58,967 nucleotides of DNA, taken from NCBI GenBank assembly GCA_013141015.1, contig JABFRT010000035.1:1-58967 (forward strand), given 5' to 3'. Positions 53,938 to 58,967 of the stretch are shown one piece after another (the stretch's first letter is position 1; each line of letters begins with the position of its first letter). The notes under the pieces were generated by a model. That model saw only the letters and a list, made by a program, of their open reading frames with translations. It did not search any database and had not been told where the DNA came from. This DNA comes from Hyphomicrobium sp. (GTDB lineage: Bacteria; Pseudomonadota; Alphaproteobacteria; Rhizobiales; Hyphomicrobiaceae). A program made the position numbers and the translations under genes.

Positions 53938-55137
53938 TCAATACCGTTCCCAGCGCATGGCGATAACTGAGACCATAGCGGCGGCCAGCAGAATGGCGGC
54001 CCCGGTCCACGGCAGATGGACCAGGGCGCCCTGATCAATCAGCAACCCGCCAAGCCCTGAGCCGAACGCCTGGCCGAGATAAATTGCAGACGTATTCAGC
54101 GCAATGGCGGCTGAGGTGAGATCGGGCGCAAGCCCCGCAAGCCGCGCCTGCTGGATCGAATTGGTGGCGAATGTGCCAAGGCCCCACAGCGTCGCGGCGA
54201 TCAGCACGACCCATAGGATGCCGGCGCCCGCGCCCCAGATCGCCAATCCTACAGCCATTCCGAGCAACGCAACGAGCGCCGAACGGGCGGGACCAAACCG
54301 CGAAATGACCCGCGACGCCAAAATGTTGCCGAGCGTGGCTGCAATTCCATACCACGCAAGAACGAACGTCAGCAGACCGGCGCCGGCCGCCAACGACATC
54401 TTCAACGACGGATTGAGATAGGTGAAGACCGTGAACTGTCCGGTGCCGTTAAGGACTGTCACCAACAGTACCAGCAGCAGCGCTGGGTTGGTCGCGACAC
54501 TGACCCAGGATGCTGCGCTGAGCCGCGGAATGCGAACGCCCTTCGGGACTGTCACGCTCAACGCCACCGCGCAAACGGCCGATAACCCCGCGACAATGGC
54601 AAGTGCCGCCCGCCAGCCGAAGGCGTGGGCCACGTACCCGCCAAGCGGCATTCCGCCGACGGTTGCTAACGACCAGCCGACAAAAATCATGGTGATGGCG
54701 CGCGCCCGCCGCTCCGGCGGCAGCAGTGCACCGACGGTTGCTGCGGCTTGTGGCGTGAAGATCGCCGCCGCGACAGCCATCAGCACGCGGGCCAGCATCA
54801 GCGTCTCATAATCCGGAGCGAAGGCTGCCGCCACATGAGTGACGACGAAGATGGCCAGTGCCGCCACCAACATGGTGCGCCGGTCGACCCGGCTGGTGAA
54901 AGCCGCGATCAACGGCGCGCCAACGGCAACAACGAAGCCGCTCGCCAGCATCAGGTTGCCCGCGACCGGCAGCGAGACATCAAGTCCCGCCGCCAACGTG
55001 CTCAACATGCCGGCCGGCAGCAAAATGCCGGTTCCGACGACAAAATTGCCAAACAAGAGCACCCACAACAGCCATCGTTCGCGGGCTTGGGTCAGCGGCA
55101 CGGCGGCCTTGGGGGCGTTATCTTTATGTTGCGTCAT
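53938..55137 (-). CDS. MFS transporter
   Basis: 399 residues with twelve membrane helices and the family loop between helices 2 and 3 (APLIAAFTSRVDRRTMLVA). Similar to the DHA1 group of drug or arabinose-type exporters (YdhP/AraJ-like). The first cytoplasmic residues are polar (MTQHKDNAPKAAV). A substrate cannot be predicted. About 107 bp separate it from DUF808; co-transcription is possible. Confidence 0.87.
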   Translation of the reverse strand: MTQHKDNAPKAAVPLTQARERWLLWVLLFGNFVVGTGILLPAGMLSTLAAGLDVSLPVAGNLMLASGFVVAVGAPLIAAFTSRVDRRTMLVAALAIFVVTHVAAAFAPDYETLMLARVLMAVAAAIFTPQAAATVGALLPPERRARAITMIFVGWSLATVGGMPLGGYVAHAFGWRAALAIVAGLSAVCAVALSVTVPKGVRIPRLSAASWVSVATNPALLLVLLVTVLNGTGQFTVFTYLNPSLKMSLAAGAGLLTFVLAWYGIAATLGNILASRVISRFGPARSALVALLGMAVGLAIWGAGAGILWVVLIAATLWGLGTFATNSIQQARLAGLAPDLTSAAIALNTSAIYLGQAFGSGLGGLLIDQGALVHLPWTGAAILLAAAMVSVIAMRWERY

Positions 55138-55247
55138 TGGCCCTTAGAAAAACAGCGGCACCTGCAAGGGGGCGCCGCTGATAGTCTACGCGAGTTCGCG
55201 AGGGCGGGGATAAGTTTTCCCGGCTTACAGCCTTTGGCGCCGCCGGC

Positions 55248-55493
55248 TCAGCTTTCGACGGTGACCACTTCGCAGAGTTCGCCGTCGATCAGGTCAAACA
55301 GAACGTCCTGGCCGCTGCCTTCTGCGCTCTCAAGGGCTGCCACCAGATCTTCGTCAATCGGCGCTACTTTGAGTTCAGCGATCCGGCCCTCCGAGCCCAT
55401 TTCCCGCATCGTCGCCTCGCCTTCTGTGCGGGCGTCTGCTTCCGTATCCTCAACCGACCAGATGGTTTCGTCGGTATATGCCGCAAACTTCAT
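55248..55493 (-). CDS. Small acidic protein of unknown function
   Basis: 81 residues, strongly acidic, no signal or membrane helix. The start at ATG 55493 has GGGAG seven bases upstream; longer in-frame starts lack support. The sequence (MKFAAYTDETIWSVEDTEAD, then VLFDLIDGELCEVVTVES) looks like a compact αβ fold. I recognise no family. It lies alone between the MFS gene and a divergent TPR gene. Confidence 0.65.
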   Translation of the reverse strand: MKFAAYTDETIWSVEDTEADARTEGEATMREMGSEGRIAELKVAPIDEDLVAALESAEGSGQDVLFDLIDGELCEVVTVES

Positions 55494-55775
55494 AATCATC
55501 TCCCTCAAACCTGCCCGCCGCGGGACCGTCTCCCCGGCGCGGAACCCATTGCTCGCATCGAGCGCGGAGTACGCCATGATTCGTGTGTCGTGGGCATGAT
55601 CCTGCCGCAGGTTGTAGGCACTCTTTCGTTCACATTCGCGCAACGTGCCCGGCAGGCAACGGCGGCCTGATCAATTGCGGCGATGTTCTGCCTCCTGCCC
55701 AGGCGTCCGGTTGCCCGCCCCCCGGCATTAGGTTACAGGCAAAGATCGTTGGTCTGACGGTTAAGGAGGGCGAAT

Positions 55776-56507
55776 ATGCCATTGATCGGGCTCATGCACC
55801 TCGTTATCGGCGTCGGCTTCGCTGTGCACGCCATGCGCACCGGCCGGCCGCAGTATTGGATGTATATTCTGCTGTTCGTGCCCCTCATCGGCTCGATCGC
55901 CTATGTGCTGCTGGAACTGCTGCCCGAAATGGCCCAGACGCGCCGCGCCCAAAAGGTCAAGGGCGACGTTGCCGATCTCATTCATCCGCATCGCGAATTC
56001 AACCGCCGCATTGAAGCCGCCCGCGTCGATACGGTCGAGACCAAGTTGGCGCTGGCCGAGGAATGCGAGCGCAAGGGGATGTGGGACGAAGCGATCCGGC
56101 TTTATCAGGCCGCCGCTCAAGGCATATACGCCAGCGACGGCCAGCTGTTGACCGGTCTGGCGCGGGCGCAATTGAATTGCGGGGACGCGCCGGCCGCCAT
56201 CGACACGCTCAACCGGTTGCGCGCCGCAGACCCTGACGGGAGTTATCCGGAAGCCCACCTTATCTACGCCCGTTGTCTCGAAGATTTGGGCCGCCTCACT
56301 GAAGCCGAGGCGGAATTCCAAGCCATTGCCGCTTACTATGTCGGCCTTGAAGCGCGCACACGATATGCGCTGCTCTTGGTCCGCAACGGCAACGTTGCCA
56401 AGGCGCGTCCGCTGTTCGAAGAGGTTGTGCGGGCGTCTAGTGCACGCGGCGTGGTGATCACAGACGCCGACCGCGACTGGCTGAAGGTGGCGAAAGCAAA
56501 TTTGTAG
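55776..56507 (+). CDS. Membrane-anchored TPR protein
   Basis: 243 residues. Two N-terminal hydrophobic segments (LIGLMHLVIGVGFAVHAM and YWMYILLFVPLIGSIAYVLL, resembling a PLDc_N-type pair) anchor the protein. A cytoplasmic part of TPR-like helices follows (about 80-240: LALAEECERKGMWDEAIRLY, LARAQLNCGDAPAAIDTLNR, ARCLEDLGRLTEAEAEFQAI). It likely acts as a scaffold. GGAGG lies upstream of ATG 55776. Similar proteins are known only as hypothetical TPR proteins in alphaproteobacteria. Confidence 0.75.
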   Translation: MPLIGLMHLVIGVGFAVHAMRTGRPQYWMYILLFVPLIGSIAYVLLELLPEMAQTRRAQKVKGDVADLIHPHREFNRRIEAARVDTVETKLALAEECERKGMWDEAIRLYQAAAQGIYASDGQLLTGLARAQLNCGDAPAAIDTLNRLRAADPDGSYPEAHLIYARCLEDLGRLTEAEAEFQAIAAYYVGLEARTRYALLLVRNGNVAKARPLFEEVVRASSARGVVITDADRDWLKVAKANL

Positions 56508-56518
56508 TGTGCAGCACT

Positions 56519-56734
56519 CTAGCGCACGAACATGCGCAAGGCTTTCAGGATCACGACCACAAACGGGCTGGCGTGCAGCGCGAAATCGAAGATGTCGATA
56601 GGGCGCACGAGCGTGCCAGCAAAAAGCATGCGCAGTTTTTCAACGATGTGCGGCTCGGGCGTAAACGGCGCGAGGCCGAGCGTCAGCGCCGCAGCAACCG
56701 CCGCCCACCACGGCAGCGTATCCAGCCATTGCAT
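56519..56734 (-). CDS. Small membrane protein of unknown function
   Basis: 71 residues with two hydrophobic segments (WWAAVAAALTLGLAPFTP and ASPFVVVILKALRMFV) joined by PHIVEKLRMLFAGTLVRPID. Convergent with the TPR gene (11 bp apart). The pattern PEPHIVEKLRML with RPIDIFDF is conserved in similar small proteins of proteobacteria as far as I recall; no function known. Confidence 0.7.
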   Translation of the reverse strand: MQWLDTLPWWAAVAAALTLGLAPFTPEPHIVEKLRMLFAGTLVRPIDIFDFALHASPFVVVILKALRMFVR

Positions 56735-56764
56735 GCGATCATGCTCCTCATCAAATCCGTGCCA

Positions 56765-58096
56765 TTATAAGCTGGCGCGCACAGCGTAACCGATGATGCC
56801 GGCGGCGGCCGCCAACCCGGACGCTATGCCTAAGCGGCGGCCAACTTCGGGCCCGCCAGCCCCCAAGCCCAGTGCCGCCTTGGACACGGTGTTGACTGCG
56901 ACAGCAAGGGCAATCGCAATCGCGGCCACATCGAGCGTCACTTGGGCGCCGCCAAGACGGGCCATCGATAGCGTGATCGCGTCGACGTCAGCAATACCGG
57001 ACACGGCGGCCAGCGCGTACACGCCGCCTGATCCCGCATACGATGTTGCAGCCTGCGCGAGTACGCTGATAACCGTGAGCAACGCACCAAACTTCAACAC
57101 GGTATCGAGTTCAAACGGGTTTTTCAGCGCCATCATGTCTTGTTCGCCAGCCGCCGCTCCATCCGCGCTCACAGGCGAATGCAACAGCCATAAACCGGCG
57201 CCCGCGAGCACCACGCCCGCTGCAATCAGCGGTGCCGCCAGTTTATCGAACAGGCCCCAATTGAGCAGGCTTGCGACGATCAACACGCGCGCCACCATGG
57301 TCGTGCCCGCGATCAAAGCGCCGCCAATCAGCGGATCGCGCTGCCCGGGATGCAGCCGGGCGAGGCGTGCATTGGTAAGCGTAACAGCAGTCGATGATGC
57401 AAGCCCACCGGCTATTGCACCAAACAGAATGCCGCGCTTGGCGCCGAGCAATTTGATGGCCGCATAGCCCGCAAACGAAATGGCGGCGATCAATATCGTC
57501 ATCAGCCACAGTTCAAACGGATTGATAGCGCCCCACGGATCTACCGTGCGGTTGGGCAGCAGCGGCAGCGCAATGAACGTCATCGCCGCGAGCACAAGGC
57601 CCGAGCGCAGTTCGACCCAGCTCAGTTGGCGGACCCATGCATGCAGCGCGGGCTTCAAGGCGAGCAACGCGGCCGTCGCAACGCCAAACGCGCCGGCGAC
57701 GCGCATATCACCGATCACCGCATAGCTACCTAACGCAAACGCCAGCATGGCCGCGACAACTGTGGTCATGCCGAACGTGGCATCGTGCGTGGCATCGCGA
57801 TAGCGAAACAGCACAACCGCGCCGCTGTAGACAGCGAACGCCAGCGCCAGCGCAATCATACCAGCGCCGCCCGCGTCTGCACTGGCGCTTGTTCCCTGGC
57901 TTGTTCCAAGGCTTGTTCCATGCCGGGCAAGCGCTCCCCATACGCCGCCAAGCAGCCCGCCCAGCGCCAGGGTTCGCAATCCAACGGCGCGCTCGCCATC
58001 GGCTTCGCCGCGCAAATGCCAGCCGCGTTCGAGCCCGATCAGAAGGCCAATCGCCAGCGCTACCGACAGCCGCTGGAACAGTTCGAGAGTATCCAT
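56765..58096 (-). CDS. MgtC/SapB and DUF4010 family membrane protein
   Basis: 443 residues with about twelve membrane helices. The N-terminal MgtC-like part starts ELFQRLSVALAIGLLIGLER and has the family motif GLRTLALGGLLGG; the C-terminal DUF4010 domain contains GLASSTAVTLTNARLAR (glycine/serine-rich helix). Start ATG 58096 is set by this opening. A loop after the second helix carries a short tandem repeat, GTSLGTSQGTS. Probably an ion or small-molecule transporter; unrelated in sequence to mgtE. Confidence 0.82.
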   Translation of the reverse strand: MDTLELFQRLSVALAIGLLIGLERGWHLRGEADGERAVGLRTLALGGLLGGVWGALARHGTSLGTSQGTSASADAGGAGMIALALAFAVYSGAVVLFRYRDATHDATFGMTTVVAAMLAFALGSYAVIGDMRVAGAFGVATAALLALKPALHAWVRQLSWVELRSGLVLAAMTFIALPLLPNRTVDPWGAINPFELWLMTILIAAISFAGYAAIKLLGAKRGILFGAIAGGLASSTAVTLTNARLARLHPGQRDPLIGGALIAGTTMVARVLIVASLLNWGLFDKLAAPLIAAGVVLAGAGLWLLHSPVSADGAAAGEQDMMALKNPFELDTVLKFGALLTVISVLAQAATSYAGSGGVYALAAVSGIADVDAITLSMARLGGAQVTLDVAAIAIALAVAVNTVSKAALGLGAGGPEVGRRLGIASGLAAAAGIIGYAVRASL

Positions 58097-58288
58097 ATGC
58101 GGCAGCGTAACCCCTTGGCCCCGCCGGTCAACGCCGCAGTGCCGCGATGCTGAAATGACGCGGCGGAGGGCAACCGCCGCTTTAGCTTCGCGTCGGAGGC
58201 GCACGCCCGCAATGCGGGCCTATTCCGCCCTACAATTCTTCGTTTTGTTTATTCCGGGCTACGCGAGCTGTAGCAACCGTCTTGATGA

Positions 58289-58967
58289 CTAGGTCAAGCG
58301 CCACATTTCATTGGCCTTCAACATGGCATTGAGAATGGTGAGCAGCTTTCGCATGGCAGCAACGATGATCACTTTGTAGGGCTTGGATTTGGCCGCCAGG
58401 CGTTCTGCGAAGACTTTTAGTTTTGGATTGAAACGAATTCCGACTCTGCGGCATTAAAGAGTGCGGTCCTGACTTCGGCCCTGCCGCCGCGGATGGCGCG
58501 ATAGCCTTTGCGTTGGCCGCTTTCGCGGGAATGGCGCGAGGCTTCACGAGGCTTGCGATTTGGCGGCGGTTCAAAGATCCCAGTTCCGGCAGCTCGCAAA
58601 TCAGGGTCGCAGCCACGATGAGACCGGCGCCTGGAACAGATGTCACAATGCGATAGGCCGTTTCGCAGTCTGCATCGGCCTTGATCAGCGCTTCGATTTC
58701 AGCGTCGAGAGATTTTCTATCGGCCACGGCGTTTGTAATGGCAGCGGTTGCGCGCTCAACGATGTCTTGGCTTTCGAAGTGGCGCAACTGCGCCGTCCGC
58801 GCGGTAATCTCGGCGACGATTTGAGCACGATAAGCCAGGATTTCTTTTGAGTTTTGCGCGCGCTGTCGATGCCAGCGGTGTTGGCGCGGGCTTTTGAATG
58901 CGGCGTAGTGAACGAGAATTTGCGCGTCGATCTTATCGGTTTTGGCGAGTTGTCCGGTGCCGGTAGC
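58289..58967 (-). pseudogene. Degraded IS110-family transposase, truncated by the window end
   Basis: Minus-strand remnant entering the window from the right. In one frame from 58967 it reads ATGTGQLAKTDKIDAQIL (typical DEDD-type IS110 N-terminal half), then a helical linker, then VTSVPGAGLIVAATLICELP (the family helix-hairpin). From about 58590 the frame shifts: NRKPREASRHSRESGQRKGY lies in a second frame, and the C-terminus KVIIVAAMRKLLTILNAMLK lies in yet another, ending at a TAG at 58289-58291. Two or more frameshifts make it non-functional. The 5' end and both element ends are outside the window. Confidence 0.85.

Overview
The window reads as part of a GC-rich alphaproteobacterial chromosome, almost certainly of the order Hyphomicrobiales. 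The order dusB-ntrB-ntrC-ntrY-ntrX-(D-amino-acid aminotransferase)-hfq-hflX, the fused ispDF gene, the lptF-lptG-lptD-surA-pdxA-rsmA operon and the fabD-fabG-acpP-fabF-mltG-yicC-gmk run are classical for that group. Genus and species cannot be fixed from the sequence alone.

Layout. Positions 1-3830 are an accessory edge: a decayed IS1182-family transposase, an intact IS1182-family insertion sequence with candidate inverted repeats, and the 3' part of a tRNA-Leu(GAG) gene, which looks like an attachment-site scar. Positions 3977-6534 hold two paralogous exported NodB-type polysaccharide deacetylases, one frameshifted. From 7000 to 14200 come mgtE, a GNAT acetyltransferase, an FtsB/DivIC-like septum protein, a DUF5076 protein, two small lipoproteins, two GlsB/YeaQ membrane proteins, a RatA/COQ10-like START protein, a pentapeptide-repeat exported protein, a CinA-type amidohydrolase and a MarR regulator. 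From 14306 to 26079 lie ispDF and, divergently, the nitrogen-regulation block with hfq and hflX. From 26080 to 34640 is a mixed stretch rich in dispersed palindromic repeats (FAD monooxygenase, PcfJ-like protein, mazG, membrane and exported proteins of unknown role, a rhodanese). From 34944 to 45126 are pepA and the LPS-export/outer-membrane operon ending in pdxA and rsmA. From 45123 to 52186, on the minus strand, are the fatty-acid synthesis genes with mltG, yicC and gmk. From 52333 to 58096 are assorted transport and membrane genes. The right edge holds a degraded IS110-family transposase.

How the genes work together. NtrBC and NtrYX are two sensor/regulator pairs for nitrogen and related signals, followed by the RNA chaperone Hfq and the ribosome-associated GTPase HflX. 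LptF/G/D and SurA build the outer membrane, while FabD/FabG/AcpP/FabF supply acyl chains and MltG acts on peptidoglycan.

Oddities. Four otherwise well-preserved genes (deacetylase 1, the aminotransferase, hflX, a membrane protein) each carry one single-base frameshift, and one exported protein has an in-frame amber codon. This is either recent decay or base-level sequence error. Of the structures not explained by genes, the best are a palindromic repeat inserted in frame in mazG with a relative about 4 kb away, a pair of about 170-bp repeats whose inner hairpin covaries, a structured non-coding tract at 33831-34250, and the tRNA-Leu scar. I found no CRISPR array, phage module, defence island or biosynthetic cluster, and no complete novel multi-gene system that I could defend.
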